A stretch of DNA of 45,947 nucleotides from a candidate division KSB1 bacterium (lineage in GTDB: Bacteria > Zhuqueibacterota > Zhuqueibacteria > Residuimicrobiales > Krinioviventaceae). Positions 36,218 through 45,695 of this stretch are shown piece by piece (the first letter of the stretch is position 1; every line of letters begins with the position of its first letter). The translations under genes were made by a program, and so were the position numbers. Under the pieces are notes generated by a model. That model saw only the letters and a list, made by a program, of their open reading frames with translations, did no database searches and was not told where the DNA came from. The stretch covers positions 1 through 45,947 of the forward strand of contig JAPDQV010000032.1 of the NCBI GenBank assembly GCA_034505495.1. The letters are read 5' to 3'.

Positions 36218-37669
36218 ATGGCGGTTTCGGGTTGGAAAAATAACGGTCAGTTCGAGTTAACGGCGCTGATTGTCGAAGACAGTTCAGGCGATTATGAGCT
36301 GATCAAAAACATCCTGACGTCGGAGGGTTTTAATCTCGAATGCAAAAGGACCGACAATCAACGAGAATTTGTCGATCTTTTGAAGAACGGCTCTTTTGAT
36401 ATCATCCTTTCCGATTACAAGCTGCCGGGCTTTGATGCATTTGTTGCTCTTCGGCTGGCGCAGCAATTCAACCCTGATATTCCCTTTATTTGCGTTTCCG
36501 GTAATATAGGTGAGGAAACCGCAGCCGAGCTGCTTAAGCAGGGGGCTGTCGATTACGTTTTGAAGGATAATCTCTTTCGTCTGCCCTATGCAGTAATGCG
36601 GGCGATCAATGAGGCCCATGAGAAGCGAAGCAGACTGGCAGCCGAAGCCGCGCTGCGAGAAAGCGAAGAAAAGTTTCGCACCGTCGTTGAAGCGCTTGCA
36701 TGCGCCGTTTTTATTTATCAGGATGAAGAATTCAAGTGGGTCAATCGCTATGCTCAGCAGCTGACGGGCTATTCCTCGCAGGAGCTGTTGAAAATGAAAT
36801 TTTGGGAGTTTGCTCACCCTGATTTTCGCGATGTGGTGCGCGAGCGCGGGTTATTGCGGCAAAAAGGTGACGCAACCATCCCGAATCGATACGAGTTCCT
36901 AATCATCACCAAAGACGGGCAAGTGCGCTGGGTCGATTTTTCCGCCGGCATGATTCATCTAAACGGTCGGCCGGCCGGGCTCGGGACGGCATTCGACATT
37001 ACAGATCGAAAAAACGCGGAAGCTGCCCTGCAGAAATCTTTGGAAGAAAAGACGTTTCTGCTTAAAGAGGTTCACCATCGCGTTAAGAACAGCCTCCAGA
37101 TCGTCAATAGCGTATTGAATCTTCAAGCATATCGGCTGCAAAATCCCGAGGCACTGGCTGTGCTGCGTGAAACCAGCAACCGAATTTTGGCCATGGCGTT
37201 GCTGCACGAGACGCTCTATCGTGCCAATGTGCTCTCGCGCGTGCAGTTTGCTTCATACGTTGAAGGCGTCTGCAACAGCATCATGCACTCGTTCGGCATC
37301 AACGCTACCCGCGTTACCCTGGAAAATCGGGTTGAGAATGTGATGATGGATATCGATCAAGCCGTCTCCTGCGGCTTGATCATCAATGAGTTGGTATCCA
37401 ACGCGCTGAAACATGCTTTCCCGACCGGACAGGGCAGAATTTTGATCGAGGCCAAACAGCCGGAACCCGAAATGTTGGAGCTGATCGTTTCCGACGACGG
37501 CATAGGGATGCCGGAAAGCACTGAAGAGCGTAAAGAGACTCTGGGGCTGCATTTGGTAGAGCTTTTGGCCGAAAAGCTGGGGAGTACCGTCGAAATCAAG
37601 AGACACCCAGGCACAACTTTTCGTTTTGTTTTCAAACTAAAGCCGTTACGTCAAAATACTCTTGAGTAA
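36218..37669 (+). CDS. REC-PAS-HisKA_2 hybrid histidine kinase
   Basis: 483 residues from the ATG at 36218; a TTG at 36206 is an alternative. Receiver domain (about 8-130, Asp66 in 'ILSDYKLPGF'), PAS domain (about 145-265) and a HisKA_2-type dimerisation domain with 'LLKEVHHRVKNSLQIV' (His286/His287, the second preceding Arg-Val-Lys-Asn), followed by HATPase motifs 'NELVSNALKHAF' and 'DDGIGMPE'. HisKA_2 kinases often act on receiver-only partners. The same core occurs in the kinase at 39361. The next gene starts 4 bp after the stop. Confidence 0.88.
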   Translation: MAVSGWKNNGQFELTALIVEDSSGDYELIKNILTSEGFNLECKRTDNQREFVDLLKNGSFDIILSDYKLPGFDAFVALRLAQQFNPDIPFICVSGNIGEETAAELLKQGAVDYVLKDNLFRLPYAVMRAINEAHEKRSRLAAEAALRESEEKFRTVVEALACAVFIYQDEEFKWVNRYAQQLTGYSSQELLKMKFWEFAHPDFRDVVRERGLLRQKGDATIPNRYEFLIITKDGQVRWVDFSAGMIHLNGRPAGLGTAFDITDRKNAEAALQKSLEEKTFLLKEVHHRVKNSLQIVNSVLNLQAYRLQNPEALAVLRETSNRILAMALLHETLYRANVLSRVQFASYVEGVCNSIMHSFGINATRVTLENRVENVMMDIDQAVSCGLIINELVSNALKHAFPTGQGRILIEAKQPEPEMLELIVSDDGIGMPESTEERKETLGLHLVELLAEKLGSTVEIKRHPGTTFRFVFKLKPLRQNTLE

Positions 37670-37673
37670 GTCC

Positions 37674-39164
37674 ATGAAAGGTTATCCGAAAATTCTCATT
37701 GTCGAAGATGAACCGATCGTCGCAGAAGATCTGATGATTAATCTGCGCATGATGGGGTATGATTCGCTGCAAAAAGCTGCAACCGCAGAAGAAGCCCTCA
37801 AGATCATAGCTGTGCAGCCGCCGAATGTTGTGTTGATGGACATACGCTTGGGCGGCGAACTCGACGGAATCGATGCGGCCATCGAAATTCACGAGCGATG
37901 GCACCTGCCTGTTATCTTTATCACCGCTTATGCGGATGACCATTCTTTGGAGCGTGCCAAAGCATCCGACAGCTTCGGCTATATTCTCAAGCCGTTCGAC
38001 GCCATGACCGTCAAAACGACGATCGAGATGGCTTTGTATAAGCACCGCATGGCCGAAGCGTTACGAGCCAGCGAAAAGCGTTACCGCTCCATTTTTGAAT
38101 ATAGCCCGATCGGCATTTTTCAGGCGGATAAAAAATACAACATCATTACGGCCAATCCTTCGCTGGTCAAGCTTTTCGGCTGCAAATCCGAGGAGGAGTG
38201 CCGCAGTTATTTAAAAAGATTCGAGGGGATGTGGCACTTGGATGAGGATCGCGAGGAGTTCCTCAAAGCGTTGGCGGAAACCGGTTCCGCAGAAGGTGAA
38301 TACCGAATGCACACCAAAGACGGCCGTAACATTTGGGTGCTGATCAGCGCACGCTACAATGCCGAAGAAAACGCAGTCGAAGGCTTTATGCGGGATGTGA
38401 CCAAACGCAAGGAGGCTGAAGAGCAGCTGCAGCGTGAGCGCCAGGAGCTGGCCAAATCCAATGCCGAGCTCAAACAGTTTGCCTATGCGGCTTCACATGA
38501 TCTCCAGGAGCCCCTGCGGATGGTGGTCAGTTACGTTCAGATGCTCAAACACAAGTATTATCACAAGCTGGACGCGGATGCCGATCAGTACATTGATTTT
38601 GCCGTCGAAGGTGCCAAGCGCATGAAGCAGCTGATCGCCGATCTATCGGCTTATTCGCACATCAGCATGAGCCGCCGGCCTTTCCGCTCCGTGCCGGCGA
38701 GAGAGATGGTGGACCGGGCGATGGAAGCGTTACGATTGCGCATCAAAGAAGCCGGCGCCAAAATCACCTGCGGCAAGCTTCCGACCGTTTACGGCGATGC
38801 CGAACAACTCGAAACGTTGTTTCGGCACCTTATTGATAATGCGCTTAAATTTCGCAGAGACGAACCGCCCCGTATTCGAATCTCGGCTAAACAATCCAAA
38901 GAGGGCTGGCTTTTTTCCATACACGACAATGGTATCGGCATAGAAGAGCAGCACAGCGACCGCATTTTCGAGCTTTTTCAACGGCTCAATGACCGCAATC
39001 AGTACAGCGGCAGCGGCGTCGGTCTGACCATCTGCAAAAAGATCGTTGAACATCATCAGGGACGCATCTGGTTTACTTCGGAAATCGGCAAAGGAACCAC
39101 CTTCTTTTTTACTTTGCCGTTTGAAAAGACGGGGGTATCGCCGAAACATAAAATGGCCGAATAG
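37674..39164 (+). CDS. REC-PAS-HisKA hybrid histidine kinase
   Basis: 496 residues from the ATG at 37674; an in-frame TTG at 37662 overlaps the previous gene. Receiver (about 3-125, Asp56 in 'VLMDIRLGGELDG'), PAS (about 130-250), HisKA with His275 ('[16 protein letters not shown]') and HATPase ('HLIDNALKFR', 'DNGIGIEE', 'GSGVGLTICKKIVEHHQG'). Its receiver is strikingly like that of the sigma-54 activator at 26495 ('VEDEP.VAED', 'ITAYADD', 'KPFDA'), suggesting a common input or cross-talk. A weak hairpin (39165-39181) with a T-rich tail follows. Confidence 0.88.
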   Translation: MKGYPKILIVEDEPIVAEDLMINLRMMGYDSLQKAATAEEALKIIAVQPPNVVLMDIRLGGELDGIDAAIEIHERWHLPVIFITAYADDHSLERAKASDSFGYILKPFDAMTVKTTIEMALYKHRMAEALRASEKRYRSIFEYSPIGIFQADKKYNIITANPSLVKLFGCKSEEECRSYLKRFEGMWHLDEDREEFLKALAETGSAEGEYRMHTKDGRNIWVLISARYNAEENAVEGFMRDVTKRKEAEEQLQRERQELAKSNAELKQFAYAASHDLQEPLRMVVSYVQMLKHKYYHKLDADADQYIDFAVEGAKRMKQLIADLSAYSHISMSRRPFRSVPAREMVDRAMEALRLRIKEAGAKITCGKLPTVYGDAEQLETLFRHLIDNALKFRRDEPPRIRISAKQSKEGWLFSIHDNGIGIEEQHSDRIFELFQRLNDRNQYSGSGVGLTICKKIVEHHQGRIWFTSEIGKGTTFFFTLPFEKTGVSPKHKMAE

Positions 39165-39360
39165 GGAACGCATAACGCTCCTTCCTTTTTATCACATCCT
39201 CTCCCCCCGCCCTTTTCTTTCATGTCAAAGAATTACTTGCCTTTTTGTAAGAATCCTGCCATATTTGCTTTAGACTCATTTTAAACCTAATTCAGCACCA
39301 AAATGCGTCAGATGGGGGAAAGGATGCAATACGCTGCGTTTTATTGGCTGGTGTAAGGCT

Positions 39361-42312
39361 ATGGAATGGAAATTCTTTAAAAGCACACAGGAAAGGCTGG
39401 TACTTTTCATGTCTTTGCTTATCCTGGTGCTTATCACCGGTTTATATCTCTTTAAAGTTTCGGAAGAGCGAAAATTTGCCGTACTAGTCGAACAATTGGC
39501 GGTTGAAAAAACCAATTTGACTAAAAACTTCCTGGAATTGCAGAGCGCGCCTTTGCGGGGTCTGGTTGACGATTATACCTATTGGGATGAAATGGTGCGC
39601 TTTATTCGCACCGGCGATCGCAAGTGGGCAAATGAAAACATTACTGCGACGCTCAATAACTTTCGCGCGGATTTTGCTTGGGTATTTTCAAAAAAACTTG
39701 ACCTTGTTTACGCGGAGAATCATCTTCAGCCCGATTCCTTTTTTTTGCCGCTTCTTTTCAATACAAGTCTACACCGCATAGTGGAAAAAGGTCCGTTTTT
39801 TCATTTTTTTATGGATTCTCCCTACGGTCTTGTCGAAATTCACGGTGCTTCCGTTCATCCGAGTTCAGACCCTAAACATCAAACACCTCCTCATGGATAT
39901 TTTTTTATTGGTAAGCAATGGGGAACCGAATTTCTGCAATCTTTTTCTGAAAGGATAGGCGGCAATGCTGCCATCCATCCTCCCGAATGGCAACAGCCGT
40001 CACCTAAAAATTCAGTTCAAAATTATATTATTACCACAACTATCCCTCTCCTTGGCTGGGACGGTTCAAGAGCAGCCGTGCTTAACGTGAACTTTCCAAT
40101 TGCCGTAGCTCAGTCTCTGCGCCGTCAGGCAGATATTCAATATTCCCTTATCATTCTATTTTCAGTCGTAATTATCGAAGCAGTCTCCTTTTTTATTTAC
40201 CTGCTCATTTTTCGACCGTTGCGCATGATTTCACAAAGTTTAGAGGAAAAAGACCTAAAACCGATTGCAAAGCTTTTAACCAAACAGAACGAATTCGCCC
40301 GATTGGCGCAGCTCGTTGCAGAGTTTTTCAGCCAACAAGAGAAACTCATTAAAGAGATTAATGAGCATAAAACCGCCGTTCAGGCGCTTGCCGAGAGCGA
40401 AAAAAAGTACCGCAACCTAGTCGAAAGTCTGCTTGATGGGGTCTACAAGAGCACACCGGACGGCAGATTTATCGACGTCAACCAGGCGATGGTAAAAATG
40501 CTGGGTTATGAAAGCAAAGAGGAGCTGATGGCAGTAGACATTCAATCCCAGCTTTATTTTCAACCTCAAGATCGTCTAAGCGCCGTTCTGCAGGAAAAAC
40601 TGGAAGAGATGGCTGTTTTTCGGCTGCGTAAAAAGGACGGCACTGAAATTTGGGTCGAAGATCACGGCAGACTGGTGACCGATGAAAACGGCAATGTCTT
40701 ATACCATGAAGGAATCCTTCGTGATGTGACCGATCGCATTCATGCCGAAGAGTCGCTGCGGCAGAGCCGAGAATGGATGCGGATCCTAATCGAAGGTTCA
40801 CCGGAATTCTTTTTCTATACCCAGGATGCAGAGGGTAAAGTCACTTATACCTCTCCTTCGGTCGAAAAAATAACCGGCTACACTGTTGAGGAGTGGCAGG
40901 GACAAACACATTGGTTTACAACGGAATCGGACATCAATCGAATTGCCCGTGAGAGGACGCAGGCGCATCTGCGCGGAGAGGACAGCCATGAACCTATGTA
41001 CGTTGAAATCATGCACGCCCAAGGGAGACCGATTATCCTTGAGCTTGCCGAACATCCCGTTATTCGCAACGGAAAGGTCATCGGCATACAGGGATTGGCG
41101 CGCGACATTACGCAAAGAGTCCGCGCCGAAAAGGAGCAGCAGGAACACCTGAAAAGACTGCAGAAACAACAGGAAGCTATCGTAAAAATATCCACTCGTC
41201 AGGCCGGCTCCGATGAAACATTGCTGGATTCTCTGCAATTCATAACAGAAATTGCGGCGGAGGGTATTCAAGTCGAGCGATGCAGCATCTGGACCTTTGA
41301 CGAAAAACATGAAAACTTGATCTGCCAGGATTTGTACCTTTTGTCCGAAAACAAACATGAGCATGGATTACAACTTTCGTCCGATAATTATCCAGCGTAT
41401 TTCGAAGCGGTTCGCAGAAATCGGACCGTCCCGATTTCCGATGCGCGCACCGATCCACGATCAGCTGCATTTCTCGATAACTATCTCATCCCTCACAATA
41501 TTTATTCCATGCTCGACGCCGGCATCCGCATTTCCGGCAAACTGGTCGGGGTAATCTGTTTCGAACATGTCGGTGAAACCCGTTTTTGGCATGAAGATGA
41601 GATCAGTTTTGCGGCCCAAATCAGTGATCAAATCACGCAGGCCATTCTAGACGACGAAAGGCGCAAGGTGGAAAGAGCGCTGCGCAATTCGATCGATGAA
41701 ATCACCATTCTGCTCAAAGAAGTCCATCACCGTGTAAAAAATAATCTCCAGATCATGTCCAGCCTGCTCAATCTGCAGGCGGCACGAACCACGAATCAAG
41801 AAGTTTTGGCTGCTCTGCGCGACGCCGGCAGCCGAATTCGCTCAATGGCTTTGCTGCATGAGACCTTGTATCGCACTGGAAACATGGCTCAAGTCAACTT
41901 TGCTGAATATGTGGAAATTATTTGCGGTGTGCTCGTACGGACTTTTGGATCTTCAATTTCTCACATTTCCATCGAGCGCAAAATTCCGCGCATTACCTTG
42001 AACATTGACGACGCCGTATCGTGCGGCTTGATCATCAATGAGTTGGTATCGAACGCAATCAAGCATGCTTTCCCCAATAGAAAACACGGAAAAATTTTGG
42101 TCGAATTTAAGAAAATTAGAGGCACGGCCGAACTGATCGTAGCCGACGACGGCATCGGATTGCCCCCTTCCTTTGCTCTGAACGATCAGGAGTCTCTTGG
42201 ACTGCGCCTGGTGCAGATGATGGCTGAAAAATTGGACGGCAAGCTCGAATTTTTGACACAAGGAGGGACGACCGTAAGGATCGTCTTTAAAGCGGATCTA
42301 TTTGCTGCCTGA
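39361..42312 (+). CDS. membrane CHASE4-PAS-PAS-GAF-HisKA_2 sensor kinase
   Basis: 983 residues. Membrane helix about 13-31; periplasmic CHASE4 domain (about 45-235) with the characteristic 'DDYTYWDEMVRFI'; second membrane helix about 261-284; HAMP-like linker; two PAS domains (about 348-470 and 470-600); GAF domain (about 612-765, 'GIQVERCSIWTFDEKHENLICQD'); HisKA_2 with 'LLKEVHHRVKNNLQIMSSLL' (His789/His790); HATPase ('NELVSNAIKHAF', 'DDGIGLPP'). It is the only membrane sensor in the island and so the likely entry point for an extracellular signal. The kinase core is highly similar to that at 36218. Confidence 0.9.
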   Translation: MEWKFFKSTQERLVLFMSLLILVLITGLYLFKVSEERKFAVLVEQLAVEKTNLTKNFLELQSAPLRGLVDDYTYWDEMVRFIRTGDRKWANENITATLNNFRADFAWVFSKKLDLVYAENHLQPDSFFLPLLFNTSLHRIVEKGPFFHFFMDSPYGLVEIHGASVHPSSDPKHQTPPHGYFFIGKQWGTEFLQSFSERIGGNAAIHPPEWQQPSPKNSVQNYIITTTIPLLGWDGSRAAVLNVNFPIAVAQSLRRQADIQYSLIILFSVVIIEAVSFFIYLLIFRPLRMISQSLEEKDLKPIAKLLTKQNEFARLAQLVAEFFSQQEKLIKEINEHKTAVQALAESEKKYRNLVESLLDGVYKSTPDGRFIDVNQAMVKMLGYESKEELMAVDIQSQLYFQPQDRLSAVLQEKLEEMAVFRLRKKDGTEIWVEDHGRLVTDENGNVLYHEGILRDVTDRIHAEESLRQSREWMRILIEGSPEFFFYTQDAEGKVTYTSPSVEKITGYTVEEWQGQTHWFTTESDINRIARERTQAHLRGEDSHEPMYVEIMHAQGRPIILELAEHPVIRNGKVIGIQGLARDITQRVRAEKEQQEHLKRLQKQQEAIVKISTRQAGSDETLLDSLQFITEIAAEGIQVERCSIWTFDEKHENLICQDLYLLSENKHEHGLQLSSDNYPAYFEAVRRNRTVPISDARTDPRSAAFLDNYLIPHNIYSMLDAGIRISGKLVGVICFEHVGETRFWHEDEISFAAQISDQITQAILDDERRKVERALRNSIDEITILLKEVHHRVKNNLQIMSSLLNLQAARTTNQEVLAALRDAGSRIRSMALLHETLYRTGNMAQVNFAEYVEIICGVLVRTFGSSISHISIERKIPRITLNIDDAVSCGLIINELVSNAIKHAFPNRKHGKILVEFKKIRGTAELIVADDGIGLPPSFALNDQESLGLRLVQMMAEKLDGKLEFLTQGGTTVRIVFKADLFAA

Positions 42313-42462
42313 CCTGCCCCCTTTCAGCCTTAGTAACAACATTGCCGCATACCCCATACCGCTTTAGCTGCGATTATTCAATCAAGCCTCAAGACGTCTC
42401 GTTCATTTTCTCATTAATCAACTCTATTCCCCATTATAATCTATCTTGTACCCCAAAACCCA

Positions 42463-42477
42463 CGAAATATCGTGTCT
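42463..42477. promoter_or_regulatory. enhancer-like motif upstream of the secreted protease
   Basis: ACGAAATATCGTGTC is an exact 15-bp match to the reverse complement of 28310-28324. It is centred 136 bp upstream of the -12 position of the promoter at 42590. A half-site-like GATATTTC follows at 42483-42490. Confidence 0.55.
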
Positions 42478-42589
42478 TCTTTGATATTTCAGAGAACTAT
42501 AATTTCGGCGTTAAAATTCGGACTGAATTTGCCATGTTATTAGTTAATGTTATTTTTTGATTTATAATTTTTTCATTTTCACAATAAAG

Positions 42590-42606
42590 CCGGCACACTA
42601 ATTGGT
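42590..42606 (+). promoter_or_regulatory. sigma-54-like promoter for the secreted protease
   Basis: CCGGCACACTAATTGGT keeps the GGCAC -24 core and the ten-base spacing; the -12 element is TTGG instead of TTGC. Predicted transcript start near 42617, about 47 nt before the ATG. Confidence 0.4.
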
Positions 42607-42663
42607 AAATTGTTATTGTCCAAAAGGTATATCTTTAGAGTAAGGTTAAGGAGCAAAATAATC

Positions 42664-45570
42664 ATGAATAAATTTAGAGGATTGCTGCTGAGCTTAATGG
42701 TTTTGGCGCTGCAGTCTATCCTTTCGGCGTCGATGGTTCAGCTTGGAGATAGGGAACTATTCCAACAAGCTGAAAGCGTTGTCGTCGCTCGCGTGGAAAA
42801 GGTAGTTTCGTATTGGGATACGGAACATAGAAATATCTACAGTGATGTAACGGTATTTGTAGAGTATCAGTTAAAAGGTGCGTCGTTACAACGGTATCGG
42901 ACTTTTCGCGTTCCCGGCGGCAGAGTCGGCGACATCATTCAGGAAGTCAGCGAAATGCCTTCTTTTAACCCTGGAGAGAGGGTATTGTTGTTTTTGGGAG
43001 ACAAGGTCCAGCCGATCATCGGCGGGCTGCAGGGCAAGGTGCAGCTGGTCGGCAATCGGATCGTCGGCCGTGAAATGACGGTGGAAGAATTTTCCGCCAA
43101 GATGGCCGAGATTCAACCGATCAGGCAGGGTGTTCCGCTTCCCTCCGGTCAGACGTCTTTGCTGACGCCGTTTGAATTTGAACAATGCACTATGCCTAAG
43201 AATAAAATGCGGGATTCGATGCAGAACATCGGTTCCAACCGCACTACTTCGACCTCTACAATTTTTTCCGACGGCTTTGAAGCCGGTTTTCCTACGGGCC
43301 AATGGACGCGTTCAAGCGGCAGCAACGGATATACGTGGGGAGCGGAAAGCTATAATCCTTATGCAGGGAACTATGCCGTCTGGTGCGCCGGGGCCAGTCT
43401 AAACGGACAGCCCGATTTAAACCCCGCAACAAACAATTATGCCAACAGCATGAACGCATGGATGCGTTGGGGGCCTTTCGATCTCAGCGATGCGGTTTCA
43501 GCACAGATGACTTTTTACCTTTGGCTGGAGTCAGAGAGCGGCTACGACTATTTCAAATGGGGGTCTTCGATCGATGGTAATGCTTTTGCAATGACCAAAA
43601 CTTCAGGCCAAACCAGCGGATGGATGCAGCTTACGCTCGATTTGTCCGGTCGGGTCGGGCAAAGCCAAGTATGGATTGCATTTAATTTCACAAGCAGCGT
43701 CAGCAATACTTTTAAAGGAGCGTTCGTTGACGAGATCGTCATCAGCAAAACGCTTCCCAATGCCTCTTCGCCGGTTATTTACAACATCACACCAGGCAAG
43801 ACCTCTGCCGGAACCAACACCCAAGTGACCATCACCGGTAATAATTTCGGCAATGTACAGGGAAACGGTTATGTAGAGTTTTTTTACCGCGCTGATCAGC
43901 CGAAGATTAAAGCACCGATCATCAGTTGGAGCAACACGACGATTGTTTGCACAGTGCCGATTGAAACCGTCAATGGTTACCCGGCATCAGCCTCCAGTGG
44001 TCCGGTAACCGTCACGACCAATGGGGGGCAGACCAGCCTGGGCTATGATTTTATCGTATCCTTTGGGTACGGCCAACGTAAGTGGAATACCAACAACGTG
44101 CCCTTTTTTATCAACGAAAACCTCGCCGGCGTAGACGGGGAAGGAGCGGCAATTCGAAATGCCGCCGATACTTGGACCTATGATGGAACAGCTAATTTCA
44201 GCTTGACATTTGCCGGCTATTGCGGTGCAACCTCCGCCTCCTATAACGGCAAAAACGAGATCACATGGGCAGCTTTGGGAACCAACGGCATCATTGCCCA
44301 AGCCTCGTGCTGGTTCAACACAAACGGCATCATTTTGGAAAGCGATATCGTTTTCAACAGTTCCTGCCCCTGGGGTATTGGAACAGGCAATTATTACGAC
44401 ATCGAGACGATTGCTCTGCACGAGTTCGGACATTGGCTCCATCTACGCGATATTTACGGCGATTTGGGCGATTCCGTAAATGACCGCGCCAAGGTTATGT
44501 ACGGCTTTGGCTTTGTTAATTCGACCAAACGCAGCCTGCATCCCGATGATCGCGACGGCATTCAATACATCTATCAGCAGGCACCGGTTTTCGACGACTC
44601 TTGGGATACTCACGAATTGGATATTTCGGCCGTTCAGGCGCAGATCAAGGCTGCCCAGGGATATACACAGGGAACCGCGGCTGTATATAACGAAGTCTCG
44701 CCGTTAGTCACCAATCAGCGCAGTTTGCGGCGATGGTGGGCGATGCATGCTCTCGACCATGCCATGATTCGTTTGTACTTTACTGCTTCTATGTTGGTGG
44801 AAGCAAATTTCAGCGGCAATCCGACTATTTATCACTATAACGGACAAGCGTGGGTGCCAATTGCGACCAGCCCGGCGCAGGTGGAAGGAAATCTGCTTTA
44901 TGTTGAATCCCTGGAACCGGTTACTTCCTGGTCCCCCTTTGCGCTATTCGACACCGGTCCGATAGCCGTCAACCTGACTTCTTTTATCGCTCAGGAAACT
45001 GCACAAGGCGTCGAATTGGTCTGGGAGGCAGCGCAAGAGATCAATTCTGCGGGATATGAGATTCAACGTCGCGCTGAAGGAGAAGCAGAGTGGCGAACGA
45101 TAGCTTCGTGGACAACGCATGAAGAGCTGCGGGCTTTGGGCGGACTCGAAAGCCGTCTTTATCGGTGGGTTGATACGGATGCACCTCTGGACGGCCGCAT
45201 TTTATATCGCATTCGAACCGTTTGCCTGAACGGTCAGAGTGAAACTTGGTGCGAAACCTCGATTCAACGGCTTTCCTCTTCCGTTTCTCAGCGCAAAAGT
45301 GTACCGACGACTTTTGCCTTTCATCCGGCGTATCCGAATCCCTTTAATCCGGTCACAAATTTTACTTTCGATCTGCCGCAAGAATCCATGACAACCATAA
45401 CGGTTTTGGATATCTCCGGGCGGGTAAAGGACAAAGTTTATCAAGGTCACCTTCCTGCCGGGCGGCATCATTTCAGCTGGCGTGCGGACAACTTTGCTTC
45501 GGGTATTTACCTGCTTTGCATAGAGTCTGGATCCTATTCCGCCGTTCAACGGGTTGTTTTGGTAAAATAA
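42664..45570 (+). CDS. T9SS-exported matrixin-like zinc metalloprotease
   Basis: 968 residues from the ATG at 42664, supported by the AAGGAG at 42648-42653; an upstream start at 42610 would mask the signal peptide. Signal peptide about 1-22; an N-terminal domain (about 30-150); a MAM/jelly-roll-like domain (about 200-365, 'DGFEAGFPTGQWT'); an IPT/TIG domain (about 368-461); the protease domain with His586-Glu-Phe-Gly-His590-Trp-Leu-His593-Leu-Arg-Asp596, an HExxHxxHxxD variant of the metzincin motif; a Met-turn-like 'KVMYGFGF' and 'HPDDRDGIQYIYQ' as in matrixins; a fibronectin-like domain (about 765-860); and a T9SS sorting domain ('YPNPFNPVTNF', about 887-968). It is probably surface-exposed and may degrade external protein. 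Confidence 0.85.
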   Translation: MNKFRGLLLSLMVLALQSILSASMVQLGDRELFQQAESVVVARVEKVVSYWDTEHRNIYSDVTVFVEYQLKGASLQRYRTFRVPGGRVGDIIQEVSEMPSFNPGERVLLFLGDKVQPIIGGLQGKVQLVGNRIVGREMTVEEFSAKMAEIQPIRQGVPLPSGQTSLLTPFEFEQCTMPKNKMRDSMQNIGSNRTTSTSTIFSDGFEAGFPTGQWTRSSGSNGYTWGAESYNPYAGNYAVWCAGASLNGQPDLNPATNNYANSMNAWMRWGPFDLSDAVSAQMTFYLWLESESGYDYFKWGSSIDGNAFAMTKTSGQTSGWMQLTLDLSGRVGQSQVWIAFNFTSSVSNTFKGAFVDEIVISKTLPNASSPVIYNITPGKTSAGTNTQVTITGNNFGNVQGNGYVEFFYRADQPKIKAPIISWSNTTIVCTVPIETVNGYPASASSGPVTVTTNGGQTSLGYDFIVSFGYGQRKWNTNNVPFFINENLAGVDGEGAAIRNAADTWTYDGTANFSLTFAGYCGATSASYNGKNEITWAALGTNGIIAQASCWFNTNGIILESDIVFNSSCPWGIGTGNYYDIETIALHEFGHWLHLRDIYGDLGDSVNDRAKVMYGFGFVNSTKRSLHPDDRDGIQYIYQQAPVFDDSWDTHELDISAVQAQIKAAQGYTQGTAAVYNEVSPLVTNQRSLRRWWAMHALDHAMIRLYFTASMLVEANFSGNPTIYHYNGQAWVPIATSPAQVEGNLLYVESLEPVTSWSPFALFDTGPIAVNLTSFIAQETAQGVELVWEAAQEINSAGYEIQRRAEGEAEWRTIASWTTHEELRALGGLESRLYRWVDTDAPLDGRILYRIRTVCLNGQSETWCETSIQRLSSSVSQRKSVPTTFAFHPAYPNPFNPVTNFTFDLPQESMTTITVLDISGRVKDKVYQGHLPAGRHHFSWRADNFASGIYLLCIESGSYSAVQRVVLVK

Positions 45571-45596
45571 TCAAATCTGTTGTCGATCAGATTTGA
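45571..45596 (+). terminator. stem-loop after the protease gene
   Basis: TCAAATCTG (45571-45579) pairs perfectly with CAGATTTGA (45588-45596) around an 8-nt loop, immediately after the stop codon. No T-tract follows, so termination strength is uncertain. Confidence 0.5.
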
Positions 45597-45695
45597 TAAG
45601 ATAGACCCCCAAATATTGTGTTATCGAGTTTGTAGTTCTGCAATATCATCATCGATCGCCTAATTTTTTGCTAGTCCATATAAGGGGAGGATGCT

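Larger units (their letters stand above)
42313..42663. other. 351-bp regulatory intergenic region
   Basis: No gene. It is AT-rich with an enhancer-like site (42463-42477) and a sigma-54-like promoter (42590-42606), both annotated separately. Confidence 0.6.
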
